This document shows, one piece after another, positions 1 through 9,227 of a stretch of DNA of 38,022 bases. Under the pieces are notes generated by a model. The model was not told the origin of the DNA. It did not search any database and worked only from the letters and a program-made list of their open reading frames with translations. Origin of the DNA: an uncultured Aureispira sp. (lineage in GTDB: Bacteria > Bacteroidota > Bacteroidia > Chitinophagales > Saprospiraceae); assembly GCA_937942475.1 (NCBI GenBank), contig CALDEP010000381.1, forward strand, positions 1 to 38,022, given 5' to 3'. Numbering within the stretch: the first letter of the stretch is position 1; each line of letters begins with the position of its first letter. Position numbers and translations under genes: made by a program.

Positions 1-4
1 TTTT

Positions 5-69
5 GAATGCTTAATTTTTAATGCCTTATTTTCATCGAAAAGGCATTAAACATTCAAAATTAAGCATTC
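5..69. repeat. AT-rich hairpin repeat, family A copy 1
   Basis: Nested inverted repeat. The outer arms are 5-18 (GAATGCTTAATTTT) and 56-69 (AAAATTAAGCATTC), perfectly complementary. The inner arms are 20-27 (AATGCCTT) and 40-47 (AAGGCATT). Related hairpins with the core word TTAATTTTTAATG or TGAATTTTTAATG occur near 31.0 kb and 35.0 kb. It lies downstream of the minus-strand lipoprotein gene, so it could act as a transcript end, but it has no clean T-run. Function unknown. Confidence 0.7.
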
Positions 70-138
70 AGCATTAAAACCGTATTTTTTAAGTAAAAGT
101 AAGTTTAATATTTCTTAAAATGTTCTTGCGTAAATCAG

Positions 139-951
139 TTAATAAGTCGAAAAGGCAGTCAGAAAATTTTGTTTGATTTTGTCTTTGATAATGGTCGAAC
201 TATCGTTGGTAAATGAAACACCATTAAACAAAGTTACATAATCCAAGCGCAAGCGAATCGGAGTATTGGCACCATCTACCACACTTATATTATAGGGCAG
301 TTCTATAGGAAAGTAATCAAAAAAGTCAAATTTCAAGGTATCATTAGAATTGGGTTGGACGACTACTATTTGAGCCGTTAAATAGCCCATAGAGTCAGAG
401 TGAAATAGGTAGGGGTTTGCAGAGTTTGACAAAGGGTGATCCTGCTCGGTGACGAATATTGGATCCGTCTTTCGAATTGCATCTGGAATGCCCATATGAA
501 AACGAATGCGATCAAAATCGCCCAATTCTGCCCAACCTGTAATGTTAGCAGCATAGGACTCTAGTGTGCTATTGAAAAAGTTGTCTTCTGCATAAATTGG
601 CGTGCTATTGCTATTATAAAAAGGTGCAAATTCAGGCGATTTTATTTCTTCTCCATTACTTGCTTTGACCAAATGTACTTCCCCTGCTAAAATTTTCATA
701 GTACTTAGGAAGAATGGTTCATTGTTCGCATCATAAAGCAAGTCTCCAAATTTTAAGGTGTCGTCTGAGAGTGTATTTGCATAATGCTGCATTTGCAATT
801 CTAATTCATAGTACTCACAAGCATCGTTTGGATCCTGATCGGCTTCTGGATTAAAGTTATCTGCTCTAGGATTCATGCATCCATCTACTTTTACAGTACA
901 GGCAGAGAAACCAAGCATTATTAATACTAAGCAACAAAAAAATAGTTTCAT
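139..951 (-). CDS. Predicted lipoprotein, possibly MbnP-like
   Basis: 270 residues. The N-terminus is a lipoprotein signal: a hydrophobic stretch followed by GFSAC, with Cys18 as the likely lipidated residue. Next comes a short GCMNPRADNFNPEAD...C segment (Cys25, Cys45) of the GCxDPxAxNYxPxA...C type that is common in secreted Bacteroidota proteins. The body (from about residue 65) has the order seen in MbnP-like proteins: LKFGDLLYDANNEPF, then a strand region ending in EVHLV, then FDRIRFHMGIP and a C-terminal beta-rich part. That family is associated with copper-binding or cytochrome-peroxidase partners, but no such partner is visible here. It ends the minus-strand pair with the hydrolase gene, with an 11 bp gap. 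The lipoprotein call is strong; the MbnP relation is a pattern judgement. Confidence 0.72.
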   Translation of the reverse strand: MKLFFCCLVLIMLGFSACTVKVDGCMNPRADNFNPEADQDPNDACEYYELELQMQHYANTLSDDTLKFGDLLYDANNEPFFLSTMKILAGEVHLVKASNGEEIKSPEFAPFYNSNSTPIYAEDNFFNSTLESYAANITGWAELGDFDRIRFHMGIPDAIRKTDPIFVTEQDHPLSNSANPYLFHSDSMGYLTAQIVVVQPNSNDTLKFDFFDYFPIELPYNISVVDGANTPIRLRLDYVTLFNGVSFTNDSSTIIKDKIKQNFLTAFSTY

Positions 952-962
952 AAATTCTTTTT

Positions 963-1754
963 TTAGCTATTACAGAAATCAATAAAATCAACCATGATTT
1001 CTAAGGTTTCGACAGGGGCTTCAAACATTCCCATGTGACCAATGTTTTCTAAAATATGCACACTAGCAATGTTCGGCAAACTCAATTGTTTTAGACTGTG
1101 CTCTGTTGAAATGGCATGATCTAAGCTCCCTATTATAAATAACGTAGGACAAGCTAAATTGGTTAATACATTGGCTCGGTCATCTCGATCAATCATAGCA
1201 TAAGAAGCCGCAATGACGGCATCAGAATGGTGTGTACTCGTTTTGTGAATCAACTCCTCTACAAAAGGTTTGTTGTTATCAACAAAATCCGAAGGAAATA
1301 AATTGCGAACAAAATGCCCTGCAAAAGGAGCGATTCCATGCCGTTCGATAAAGCGAATTGTTTTAAGTCGATTGTCTATTTTTGCTTGAGAATCTTTGTA
1401 TGGATGAGAATGAAAGAGTCCTAAGCCAAGGAGTATTTCTGGTCTTTTTTCCGCTAGGGCAAGGCTAACATAACCGCCCATCGAATGACCAATTAAAATA
1501 CAAGAACGTACCTTTTCGGCATCCAAAACAGCAAGCACAGCATCTGCCATCGCAGCGATGCCTTTGTTTTTTAAAAGGTCAGAATCTCCAAAGCCAGATA
1601 AATCAATCGTCAAAATGGTGTATTTTTTCGACAAAAGAGGCACGAAGTCTGCCCACATCGTACTATCTTCGCAGAAACCATGAAGGAAAACAAGTATTTG
1701 TCCTTGTCCAACTTTCTGGTAAGCAACTTTGGAGTTGTTGTAAAAAATATGCAT
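963..1754 (-). CDS. Alpha/beta hydrolase
   Basis: 263 residues with a complete alpha/beta-hydrolase fold signature. LVFLHGFCED carries the oxyanion-hole HG motif. GHSMGG is the nucleophile elbow (Ser91). The acid is Asp212 in IIGSLDH and the base is His240 in NIGHMGMFEAP. The central part between the elbow and the acid would form a lid. No signal peptide is present with this start, so it should be cytoplasmic. The substrate cannot be read from sequence; esterases, lactonases and C-C hydrolases all share this layout. The frame stays open upstream to 1883, but the chosen ATG at 1754 begins the first strand of the fold directly and leaves about 127 bp for divergent promoters. The longer form would overlap the start of the divergent amidohydrolase gene. 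Probably co-transcribed with the downstream lipoprotein gene. Confidence 0.88.
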   Translation of the reverse strand: MHIFYNNSKVAYQKVGQGQILVFLHGFCEDSTMWADFVPLLSKKYTILTIDLSGFGDSDLLKNKGIAAMADAVLAVLDAEKVRSCILIGHSMGGYVSLALAEKRPEILLGLGLFHSHPYKDSQAKIDNRLKTIRFIERHGIAPFAGHFVRNLFPSDFVDNNKPFVEELIHKTSTHHSDAVIAASYAMIDRDDRANVLTNLACPTLFIIGSLDHAISTEHSLKQLSLPNIASVHILENIGHMGMFEAPVETLEIMVDFIDFCNS

Positions 1755-1881
1755 ATATGTAGTCTGAGTTTTAGTGGCGGTATGGGGATTATTATAATAA
1801 AAATCCCACGAAGTATTCCCACAAAAAACGACAATATTATTGCTTTTGCGAAAAACTGACAAAAAATTAAAACAATAAGAC

Positions 1882-4800
1882 ATGGGATTGCAAAAAATAG
1901 CAGCCGTACTTTTTTTATGCCTTTGGTCTTTGGTGACAATGGCACAAGTTACTTTTCCTCGAAATGGCGTTTATGACGAGCAAGAAGGACACTATGCCTT
2001 TACGAATGCAACCATTTATGTAACACCAGAGAAGAAGTTAGAAAAAGCGACCTTATTAATTAAAAAAGGAAAAATAGTTGCCGTTGGAATAGGTCTGAAA
2101 ATACCAGCCGATGCCGTGACGGTTGATTTGAAAGGAAAATACATCTATCCTTCTTTTATCGAGTTGTCTAGCAATTATGGAATGCCGAAACCTGTTGGAA
2201 CAAAACCCAAATCTAGCGCGCCTCAGATGCTCTCTAATAAAGAGGGTGCCTATAGTTGGAACGAAGGTTTGAAACCAGAACAAGATGCTACAGGACTTTT
2301 TACCGTAGATGGAAAAAGTGCTAAAGTGCTGCGTGAATTAGGCTTTGGAACTGCCTTGACCCATCAAATGGATGGTCTAGCAAGAGGGACAGCTGCCTTG
2401 GTTTTGTTGGGAGAGGAGTCTGAACATGACATGATTTTGAAAGGACAGGCAAGTGCGCATTGGTCGTTTTCAAAGGGAACTTCTAAACAAAATTACCCAA
2501 GTTCTAGAATGGGGGCGATTGCTTTGTTGCGTCAAACCTATTATGATGGAAGGTGGTATGCCGAACAAGAAAAAGGCGAAAGCTATAATATTTCTTTAGA
2601 AAAATGGAATAAAATTCAAGACGTGCCACAGTTTTTTGAGTTGAGCAATCGCTTGGATTTATTGCGTGCAGATAAATTGGGCGATGAATTTGGTGTTCAA
2701 TATATCTTTAGAGGTGGAGGAGATGAGTTTTTGCGTTTGGATGCGATCAAAAAAACAAATGCAGCGCTTGTTATTCCAATGCATTTTCCAAAAGCCTATG
2801 ATGTTAGCGATCCTTATGATGCAGAAGAAGTGAGTTTGACGCAAATGAAGTATTGGGAATTGGCGCCCACCAATCCTGCTCGTTTGGCAGCCGCTGAAAT
2901 TCCATTTGCCATAACGTCTAGATTAAACAAGGATAAAAAAGACTTTTGGAAACAGGTAAGAAAAGCTTATCAGCATGGCTTATCAGAAAAAGATTTACTA
3001 AAAGCCTTAACGACAACACCTGCAAAATTGATTAAGGCAGAGCAATTGGTAGGAACTTTAGAGAAAGATAAGTTGGCTAATTTTATTATTACCTCTGATA
3101 ATATTTTGAATGAAAAGGTGGTGCTTTACCAAAATTGGGTCAAAGGAAAAGCTTATGTAATCAAGGACTTAAATGGAGTTGACATAAGAGGGAAATATAG
3201 TTTGTCTATTGATAATAAGACCTTTTCGCTAGAAGTAAAAGGAACGGAAACCGCTCCAGAACTGTACTGGACAAATCCAAAAGACACTAGCAAAAAAAAT
3301 AAGTTAAAACATACTTTAACGAATAATACCATTTCATTTGCCTTTGTCCCTGAGAAAGATACGACGAAGAAAGATTCAAAAACCTACCGTCTTTCTGGAA
3401 AAGTGGCAGCGCAGAAATGGGCTGGACAAGCCACCACCTTTGATGGAACTTGGGTCAGTTGGACGGCAACACGGATTGGAGATACGGAAGCAGATACCTC
3501 CAAATTGCCAAAACTAATAAAGTTGGACGAACTCGGAGAAGTGCTTTATCCTTGGTCGCCTTATGGTTATACCAAAGCAAATCTACCCAAAAAGGAAACC
3601 ATTTTGATTCAAAATGTAACGATCTGGACTGGTGAAGAAAAAGGAAATTTAGAGGAAACAGATGTCTTGGTAGAAGATGGTAAAATTGCCAAAATTGGTA
3701 AGAACCTAAGTAAGTCAGGGGCTAAAGTTATAGATGGAACAGGAAAGCATTTAACGGCAGGAATTATTGATGAGCATTCTCATATTTCTATTAGTTATGG
3801 GGTGAATGAAGGCACACAAGCCAGCTCGGCAGAAGTGCGTATTGGAGATGTGATTAACTCAGAAGATGTCAATATGTATCGCCAGTTGGCAGGAGGGGTG
3901 ACAGGGGCTCAATTGTTGCATGGTTCTGCGAATCCAATTGGTGGACAGTCTGCCATTATCAAATTCCGTTGGGGAAGTTTGCCAGAGGCGATTAAATTTC
4001 AAGGAGCAGATGGTTTTATTAAATTTGCTTTGGGTGAGAATGTAAAACAATCCAATTGGGGACCAAATGCTAGAGTGCGTTTTCCTCAAACTCGTATGGG
4101 AGTGGAGCAGGTTTATGAAGATCATTTTACAAGAGCGGCTGAATATGGTGCTGCAATTGCAGCAGGCAAAACGGTTCGCAAGGACTTAGAATTGGATGCT
4201 ATTCTAGAGATTATCAATAAAAAGCGCTTCGTTTCTTGTCATTCTTATGTGCAAAGTGAAATCACGATGTTGATGCGCATTGCAGAGAAACATAAATTTA
4301 CCTTAAATACCTTTACGCATATTTTGGAAGGCTATAAAATTGCCGACAAAATGAAGGCGCACGGAGCAGGAGCTTCTACCTTCTCAGATTGGTGGGCGTA
4401 CAAATATGAGGTGATTGATGCCATTCCTTATAATGCTAAAATCTTAGATGATATGGGCATTATTGTCGCCATCAACTCGGATGATGCAGAAATGGGACGA
4501 CGCCTAAATCAAGAGGCCGCAAAAGGGGTGAAATACGGTGGTATGTCAGAAACATCGGCTTGGAATATGGTGACACACAATCCTGCAAAACTATTGCATT
4601 TGGATGATAAAGTAGGTTCTATTAAGGTAGGGAAATCGGCAGATATTGTTTTGTGGTCGCATCATCCTTTGTCTATTTATGCGAAAGCAGAGAAGACGTT
4701 TGTAGATGGCGTTTGTTTGTTTGATAAAAAAGAAGACGAAGCAAAGCGCATTGCGATTAAATTAGAACGCAATCGATTGATTCAAAAAATGCTAAATGCA

Positions 4801-4920
4801 AAGGAAAAAGGAGCGAAAACGCAACCTGCTATTTTTATACAGAAACAACATTATCATTGTGGAAATACAGATTGTAATAAATTTGTAGATTTTAATGTGG
4901 ATGTAAATGGAATTGATTAA
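1882..4920 (+). CDS. Secreted two-domain amidohydrolase
   Basis: 1012 residues with an N-terminal signal peptide (MGLQKIAAVLFLCLWSLVTM, cleavage near AQ). It contains two amidohydrolase-type modules in tandem. The first (about 30-430) begins with a typical TNATIYV...GKIVAVG opening, but the metal-binding HxH of the GFID-x-HxH motif is replaced (PSFIELSSN, Ser96/Asn98), so it is probably inactive. The second (about 580-985) keeps a complete candidate metal site: His632 and His634 (IDEHSH), His787 (SCHSY), His813 (TFTHIL) and Asp867 (INSDD). The family resembles imidazolonepropionase-related hydrolases that act on cyclic amides or dipeptides; the substrate is unknown. The next two genes follow at 17 and 10 bp, so an operon with the esterase and a second degenerate amidohydrolase is likely. 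Expected location is the periplasm or cell surface. Confidence 0.88.
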   Translation: MGLQKIAAVLFLCLWSLVTMAQVTFPRNGVYDEQEGHYAFTNATIYVTPEKKLEKATLLIKKGKIVAVGIGLKIPADAVTVDLKGKYIYPSFIELSSNYGMPKPVGTKPKSSAPQMLSNKEGAYSWNEGLKPEQDATGLFTVDGKSAKVLRELGFGTALTHQMDGLARGTAALVLLGEESEHDMILKGQASAHWSFSKGTSKQNYPSSRMGAIALLRQTYYDGRWYAEQEKGESYNISLEKWNKIQDVPQFFELSNRLDLLRADKLGDEFGVQYIFRGGGDEFLRLDAIKKTNAALVIPMHFPKAYDVSDPYDAEEVSLTQMKYWELAPTNPARLAAAEIPFAITSRLNKDKKDFWKQVRKAYQHGLSEKDLLKALTTTPAKLIKAEQLVGTLEKDKLANFIITSDNILNEKVVLYQNWVKGKAYVIKDLNGVDIRGKYSLSIDNKTFSLEVKGTETAPELYWTNPKDTSKKNKLKHTLTNNTISFAFVPEKDTTKKDSKTYRLSGKVAAQKWAGQATTFDGTWVSWTATRIGDTEADTSKLPKLIKLDELGEVLYPWSPYGYTKANLPKKETILIQNVTIWTGEEKGNLEETDVLVEDGKIAKIGKNLSKSGAKVIDGTGKHLTAGIIDEHSHISISYGVNEGTQASSAEVRIGDVINSEDVNMYRQLAGGVTGAQLLHGSANPIGGQSAIIKFRWGSLPEAIKFQGADGFIKFALGENVKQSNWGPNARVRFPQTRMGVEQVYEDHFTRAAEYGAAIAAGKTVRKDLELDAILEIINKKRFVSCHSYVQSEITMLMRIAEKHKFTLNTFTHILEGYKIADKMKAHGAGASTFSDWWAYKYEVIDAIPYNAKILDDMGIIVAINSDDAEMGRRLNQEAAKGVKYGGMSETSAWNMVTHNPAKLLHLDDKVGSIKVGKSADIVLWSHHPLSIYAKAEKTFVDGVCLFDKKEDEAKRIAIKLERNRLIQKMLNAKEKGAKTQPAIFIQKQHYHCGNTDCNKFVDFNVDVNGID

Positions 4921-4937
4921 TATTTAAGTGTAATAAA

Positions 4938-6086
4938 ATGAAATATTATAGTCTTTTAATCAGCATCTTATGGCTTGGGCTTGGAATGAAAAATTCTATA
5001 GCGCAAAATATAACAGGAAGCTTAGTTCATGATGGTTTGACGCGTAATTATACGATCTATATTCCTGCGAATTATAATGCAGCGAATGCCCATCCTATTG
5101 TGTTTAATTTACACGGCTACACGTCTAGTGGAACAGCGCAAGCAAGCCTGACGAATATGAATGCGATTGCAGATACAGCAGGTTTTATTGTTGCTTATCC
5201 AGAAGGAACTTTGGATAATTCATTACAGCCTTATTGGAATGCTGGATACGGAACGGGCGTAGATGACATTGGCTTTATAGATGCTTTAATAGACGTAATT
5301 GCGGCAAGTTATACCATAGATTTGCAACGCGTTTATTCAACAGGTTTGTCCAATGGAGGCATTATGAGCAATACCTTGGCTTGTGCTTTGAATGACCGAA
5401 TTGCTGCCATTGCAGGCGTTGGAGGAACGATGAGTATCGTACAGAATAACGCTTGTTCGCCTAGTAATAAAATACCTGTGATGCACATTCATGGAACGTC
5501 GGATATTGTCGTTCCTTATGCTGGTAATGGCGTTTTGTTGGGTGTTAATGCCTTAATTACACACTGGAGAACACACAATGGCTTGACATCTGCTTCTAGC
5601 TCGACGGCTTTTTCAAATACTAGTTTATTGGATGGTTCAACAGCAGATTTGATTGCTTATGAAACAGGGTCTAATTATCCAGTACATTTAATTCGAGTAA
5701 ACAATGGCGGACACAGTTGGCCAGGTTCGGGCGTGATTGTAAGTGGCAGCACGAATATGGATTTTGATGCAAGTTTGGAAATTTGGAAATTTTTCAGTCA
5801 ATACCGTTTGCTAACGTCTACAGATAAAATTGAAGGGACAGGATACGCTAATTGGATTAATTTGGAAGGCGCTAATCCTATTCAAAATGAATTACAATGG
5901 AGTACCAATATAGAAGAAAATTATAGTGTAAGGGTTTATAACCTATTAGGAATGCCTTTGTTAAATCAGAGCTTTGAAGGTTCGAAAACAGCGACCATGA
6001 AGGTGAATCATTTACCAGCAGGGGCCTATTTAGCCGTTTATACTACTAATAATAAGGTGCAAACCTTAAAATTTATAAAAGCATAA
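4938..6086 (+). CDS. Secreted PHB-depolymerase/feruloyl-type esterase with T9SS tail
   Basis: 382 residues. The signal peptide ends near SIAQ. The catalytic domain (about 25-290) matches the LpqC/PHB-depolymerase esterase family: PIVFNLHGYTSSG (oxyanion region), GLSNGG nucleophile elbow (Ser138), HGTSDIVVPY (Asp189) and NNGGHSWPG (His259). Members cleave ester bonds such as polyhydroxybutyrate or feruloyl esters; the substrate here is not determined. The last ~80 residues (YSVRVYNLLGMPLLNQ...LPAGAYLAVYTTNNKVQTLKFIKA) have the form of a type A T9SS sorting domain, so the enzyme is likely exported across the outer membrane and either released or anchored. It sits between two amidohydrolase genes in one close-packed run, which suggests shared expression rather than a proven shared pathway. 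Confidence 0.88.
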   Translation: MKYYSLLISILWLGLGMKNSIAQNITGSLVHDGLTRNYTIYIPANYNAANAHPIVFNLHGYTSSGTAQASLTNMNAIADTAGFIVAYPEGTLDNSLQPYWNAGYGTGVDDIGFIDALIDVIAASYTIDLQRVYSTGLSNGGIMSNTLACALNDRIAAIAGVGGTMSIVQNNACSPSNKIPVMHIHGTSDIVVPYAGNGVLLGVNALITHWRTHNGLTSASSSTAFSNTSLLDGSTADLIAYETGSNYPVHLIRVNNGGHSWPGSGVIVSGSTNMDFDASLEIWKFFSQYRLLTSTDKIEGTGYANWINLEGANPIQNELQWSTNIEENYSVRVYNLLGMPLLNQSFEGSKTATMKVNHLPAGAYLAVYTTNNKVQTLKFIKA

Positions 6087-6096
6087 AACAGACAAA

Positions 6097-7386
6097 ATGA
6101 AACTTATTTTTAGTCTATTAATAGTATGGAGTTTTAGCACCTTAAATGTGCTGGCTCAGAAGAATGCTCCTAAATCCTTTTTATACACCAATGTAACGAT
6201 TCACATTGGGAATGGAAAAGTGATTGAAAATGGAAAAATTGGCGTGGCTAATGGAAAAATTAATTTAGTAGAAGCCATGGATGCCAAATCCAATGCTAAA
6301 TATGAGGCGACCATAGATGGGAAAGGGCAACATGTTTATCCTGGCTTTATTGCGCCCAATACCCGTTTGGGCTTAGAAGAAATTCAAGCCGTTCGCTCCA
6401 CAGCAGATTATAGAGAGGTAGGGAATTTTAACCCAAACATTCGCTCTATCATCGCTTATAATACCGATTCTAAAGTAGTCCCAACCGTTCGTTCTAATGG
6501 GGTTTTGTTAGCACAAATTGTTCCTGAAGGTGGTCGTATCTCTGGGCAATCTTCGATTGTGTATACACAAGGAGACAACTGGGAAGATGCAACGCTTGCC
6601 TTTGATAATTGCGTGCATTTGCGTTGGCCAAACCGAGTGCGTTATACGGGGTGGTGGGCACAAAGAGGGCGTACTGAAATGAACAAAGAGTACAACAATG
6701 GAATGGAAGCTACTCGGGTTTATTTTGATGCTGCAAAAGCTTATGCTCAAAAAACAAGCGTTGAGAAAAAGAACTTGAAGTTCGAAACAATGAAAGCCTT
6801 GTTTAAGAAAAATAAAAAATTGGTGGTGCATGCCGAGGATGCCAAGTCAATGATGGATGCCATTAATCTTTTAGAGCCTTATGGTGTGGATATCGTCATT
6901 CAAGGAGGAACAGAATCTTGGAAAATTGCCGACTTTTTGAAAGAAAAGAACATTCCTGTTATTTTGAATGATGTACAGCAGTTGCCTAGAAGAGATGATT
7001 CAGATGTAGATCAACCTTTTAAAACACCAGCTGTATTGCAAGCCAAAGGGATTAAATTTGCCTTCTCTTTGAATCGTCAAGGAAGTTGGAACGTTCGTAA
7101 CTTGATGTTTCAAGCAGGACAAGCAGTTGGACATGGATTAGACAAAGAAGCTGCGATCAGTGCTTTGACCTTAAATGTTGCCGAAATATTAGGCATTGCA
7201 GACCGTGTCGGAAGTTTGGAACTTGGAAAAGACGCTACGTTCATTGTTTCTAAAGGAGATGCTTTAGATATGCGTACTTCTGTGATAACGGCTGCTTTTA
7301 TGGCTGGTCAGGCGGTTGACTTGGGTGATAAGCAAAAAGAATTGTACGATAAGTATATGGAGAAATATGACTTGAAGAAGGATTAG
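6097..7386 (+). CDS. Secreted amidohydrolase-like protein, metal site degenerate
   Basis: 429 residues with a signal peptide (cleavage near VLA-Q21). The opening (TNVTIHIGNGKVIENGKIGV) and the end (VGSLELGKDATFIVSKGD) are those of the amidohydrolase superfamily. The strand-1 metal motif is lost: where GFID-x-HxH is expected it reads GFIAPNTR, with Asn88 and Arg90 in place of the two His. The expected late Asp also appears as FSLNRQG. LVVHAED keeps one His. It therefore looks catalytically impaired and may be a partner or scaffold for the active second domain of the 1012-residue protein upstream, which shares a similar degenerate module. It ends the operon; a hairpin terminator follows at 7413-7450. 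Confidence 0.85.
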   Translation: MKLIFSLLIVWSFSTLNVLAQKNAPKSFLYTNVTIHIGNGKVIENGKIGVANGKINLVEAMDAKSNAKYEATIDGKGQHVYPGFIAPNTRLGLEEIQAVRSTADYREVGNFNPNIRSIIAYNTDSKVVPTVRSNGVLLAQIVPEGGRISGQSSIVYTQGDNWEDATLAFDNCVHLRWPNRVRYTGWWAQRGRTEMNKEYNNGMEATRVYFDAAKAYAQKTSVEKKNLKFETMKALFKKNKKLVVHAEDAKSMMDAINLLEPYGVDIVIQGGTESWKIADFLKEKNIPVILNDVQQLPRRDDSDVDQPFKTPAVLQAKGIKFAFSLNRQGSWNVRNLMFQAGQAVGHGLDKEAAISALTLNVAEILGIADRVGSLELGKDATFIVSKGDALDMRTSVITAAFMAGQAVDLGDKQKELYDKYMEKYDLKKD

Positions 7387-7412
7387 TTTTATCCTGTTCA
7401 ATCATTTTGATC

Positions 7413-7450
7413 TGCCAGTTCAATCTACCCTGATTGAGCTGGCATTTTTT
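7413..7450 (+). terminator. Rho-independent terminator of the amidohydrolase run
   Basis: Stem TGCCAGTTCAATC (7413-7425) and GATTGAGCTGGCA (7432-7444), loop of 6, one G-T mismatch, followed by TTTTTT. It lies 27 bp after the stop codon and overlaps the 3' end of the convergent MerR-type gene. Confidence 0.8.
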
Positions 7451-7745
7451 ATATAGAGTCCTTCAATTCTTCCAAGAATCCTCGAATACTTTGCAATTTC
7501 TGAATCGTCTCCGATTTCTTTTCCTGCAAAGGCTCCTTTTTAAGTTCTTTCTTAGCACCAGCTACCGTAAAGCCTCTTTCCTTTATCAGATGGTGTATTT
7601 GTATTAATAATGCTTTTTGTGGAGCGGTATAAACCAACTGCCCTGCTGTGTTTGGAGTGGGGGTTAGTTTAAAACTTTTATTCCAAGCCAGAAGTGTTTT
7701 TTCGCTGACACTCAGCCCAATTGCCAATTGATGTAGTGTTGACAT
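7449..7745 (-). CDS. MerR-type transcriptional regulator, short
   Basis: 98 residues. The helix-turn-helix region (LHQLAIGLSVSEKTLLAWNKSF) and the second conserved block (LLIQIHHLIKERGFTVAGAKKELKK) match the MerR-like regulators that Bacteroidota encode beside an M23 peptidase and alaS. The second block is well conserved, while the first is shortened and its usual recognition-helix 'RFWEKEF' appears as LAWNKSF. No C-terminal effector domain is present, only a short helix, as in that subfamily. The gene lies 147 bp downstream of the M23 gene on the same strand, with a terminator between them, so it may have its own promoter. Target unknown. Confidence 0.75.
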   Translation of the reverse strand: MSTLHQLAIGLSVSEKTLLAWNKSFKLTPTPNTAGQLVYTAPQKALLIQIHHLIKERGFTVAGAKKELKKEPLQEKKSETIQKLQSIRGFLEELKDSI

Positions 7746-7821
7746 TATTTACTGTTATTTAGTCTTTTTAAGTTATGGAGACTTTAAAGTATGACCACAG
7801 AACCTATCAAAAAACGATGTT

Positions 7822-7861
7822 ATTAATAAAAAAAACCTTCCAAGCGAATGCTCAGAAGGTT
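7822..7861 (-). terminator. Rho-independent terminator of the M23 peptidase gene
   Basis: On the minus strand, AACCTTC (7861-7855) pairs with GAAGGTT (7840-7834) across a 14 nt loop and is followed directly by a run of eight T and ATTAA. It sits about 32 bp beyond the stop codon of the M23 gene. Confidence 0.75.
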
Positions 7862-7892
7862 GTACCAATATTTTATATAAAACCTTTATTCC

Positions 7893-8861
7893 TTAATCAA
7901 TTGACATCGCTTGGTTTTCAGCGGTTGCGCCAGTCACAAATGCCTTATACTCTTTAGGACTCAAACCGTCCAAACAGAAAGGTAATGGATTAACTTTGTC
8001 GCCCTTGTGGACAACTTCATAATGAACGTGAGGAGAAGTAGAGGTACCAGTACTACCTACTAAACCAATGATTTCACCTCTTTTTACTTTTTGACCAACT
8101 TTACACTCTACTTTTGACATGTGTCCATAAAGTGTTTGGTAACCATAACCGTGATCGATCACAACATTTCTACCGTAACCTGTTTTCTTATATTCTACAC
8201 GAACAACTTTACCATCACCTGTAGCATAAATTGGAGTCCCTTTACGAGCGCCAAAATCTATACCTGTGTGCATTTTGCGTGTTTTGAAAACTGGATGCGT
8301 ACGATATCCAAAACCAGAAAGGTGTTGTATTTTTTTCTTTAGATTGCGAATTGGACGAATAGAAGGAATAGATGCTAACATCTTTTCTTTGTCCTGCGCT
8401 TGTTTGATGATTTCATCTTGTGACTCAGCAGATACAGCTAAGCGATGTCTTAATTTTTCTAACTTTTTGCTAGTAGCAATTAATAATTCGCTATCAGAAA
8501 GATTACGCAAGTCAGCATATTTGTCGCTTCCTCCACGTCCACCATTCCAAACACCTTTATCTGTAGGCTCCATTTCAAGAACTTGACGGTAAATAGCGTC
8601 ATCTCTATCGTGAATGTTGCCTAAAGCACCGCTCATCATATCTATTTGATAGTTCATCGCTTCGTACTTTTGTTTCATGTCTGCTAATTCTTTAGCTTGA
8701 CTAGAAGTACTAGTATTGGGTGATAAAGCGAAAATAAGCGCTGTGTAACCTGCGATACAGCCTGAGATACCTAAGATTCTAAGCAGTTGATGCTTAAAGG
8801 GTACACTAGACTTTTCGTAACGTAAAGTATGCTTATTATAGATATACTTTTCTTTTCCCAT
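7893..8861 (-). CDS. Membrane-anchored M23 peptidoglycan endopeptidase
   Basis: 322 residues. A basic N-terminus is followed by one membrane segment (about 30-47), with no signal cleavage site, so it is probably an inner-membrane anchor with a periplasmic body. A coiled-coil stretch (about 55-165) leads into a LytM/M23 domain (about 178-295). All active-site residues are present: Zn ligands His198 and Asp202 (HTGIDFG) and His280, with catalytic His247 (LYGH) and His278 (PHVHYE). The family cuts peptide cross-links in peptidoglycan. It is divergent from alaS and upstream of a MerR-type gene, a grouping common in Bacteroidota. The frame continues about 25 residues past the LytM domain. Confidence 0.92.
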   Translation of the reverse strand: MGKEKYIYNKHTLRYEKSSVPFKHQLLRILGISGCIAGYTALIFALSPNTSTSSQAKELADMKQKYEAMNYQIDMMSGALGNIHDRDDAIYRQVLEMEPTDKGVWNGGRGGSDKYADLRNLSDSELLIATSKKLEKLRHRLAVSAESQDEIIKQAQDKEKMLASIPSIRPIRNLKKKIQHLSGFGYRTHPVFKTRKMHTGIDFGARKGTPIYATGDGKVVRVEYKKTGYGRNVVIDHGYGYQTLYGHMSKVECKVGQKVKRGEIIGLVGSTGTSTSPHVHYEVVHKGDKVNPLPFCLDGLSPKEYKAFVTGATAENQAMSID

Positions 8862-8931
8862 GAGGATATTATATAGTTATTATAAGGACTAATAATTGTA
8901 ATTCCGAGAACATTTTGTGGAAATCACAGGG

Positions 8932-8964
8932 CGAATTTACGTAGAAATTAGGCAACTTTCCAAA
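8932..8964 (-). promoter_or_regulatory. Candidate promoter of the M23 gene
   Basis: On the minus strand TTTG (8964-8961) is followed, after 21 bp, by TAAATTCG (8939-8932), one base from the Bacteroidota -7 consensus TAnnTTTG. It would give a leader of about 65 nt. AT-rich surroundings make chance matches likely. Confidence 0.35.
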
Positions 8965-9227
8965 TTTTTGGACAAATTGTTTCGTTTTGCACTCTTTCTG
9001 TATCTTTTGTAAATTTAAAATTTATCCTATATGTTGTCGCTATAAAGAGGTGTTTATAGAATAAAAAATAATCTAAAAAAGAAAATTCAATTTTTAATTT
9101 GGTAAAAGAGGAGGCTTTGAACATATATTTCACGAGTTAAAGTGTTGTTAATGATCGCCTAGCTAAAATAAATAAGACAAAATGAAATTATTTAAGAATG
9201 AATAGAGTTATTTAACCTTAGTACTAT

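Noticed and set aside
1755-1883. N-terminal extension of the alpha/beta hydrolase to an ATG at 1883
   Set aside because: The extra residues match no part of the fold, would overlap the divergent amidohydrolase start, and remove all promoter space.
7775-7957. 60-codon plus-strand frame
   Set aside because: It runs across the M23 terminator and antisense into the M23 gene; no recognisable product.
8948-9133. 61-codon open frame on the minus strand upstream of the M23 gene
   Set aside because: Low-complexity AT-rich sequence, no motif, and it overlaps the candidate M23 promoter.
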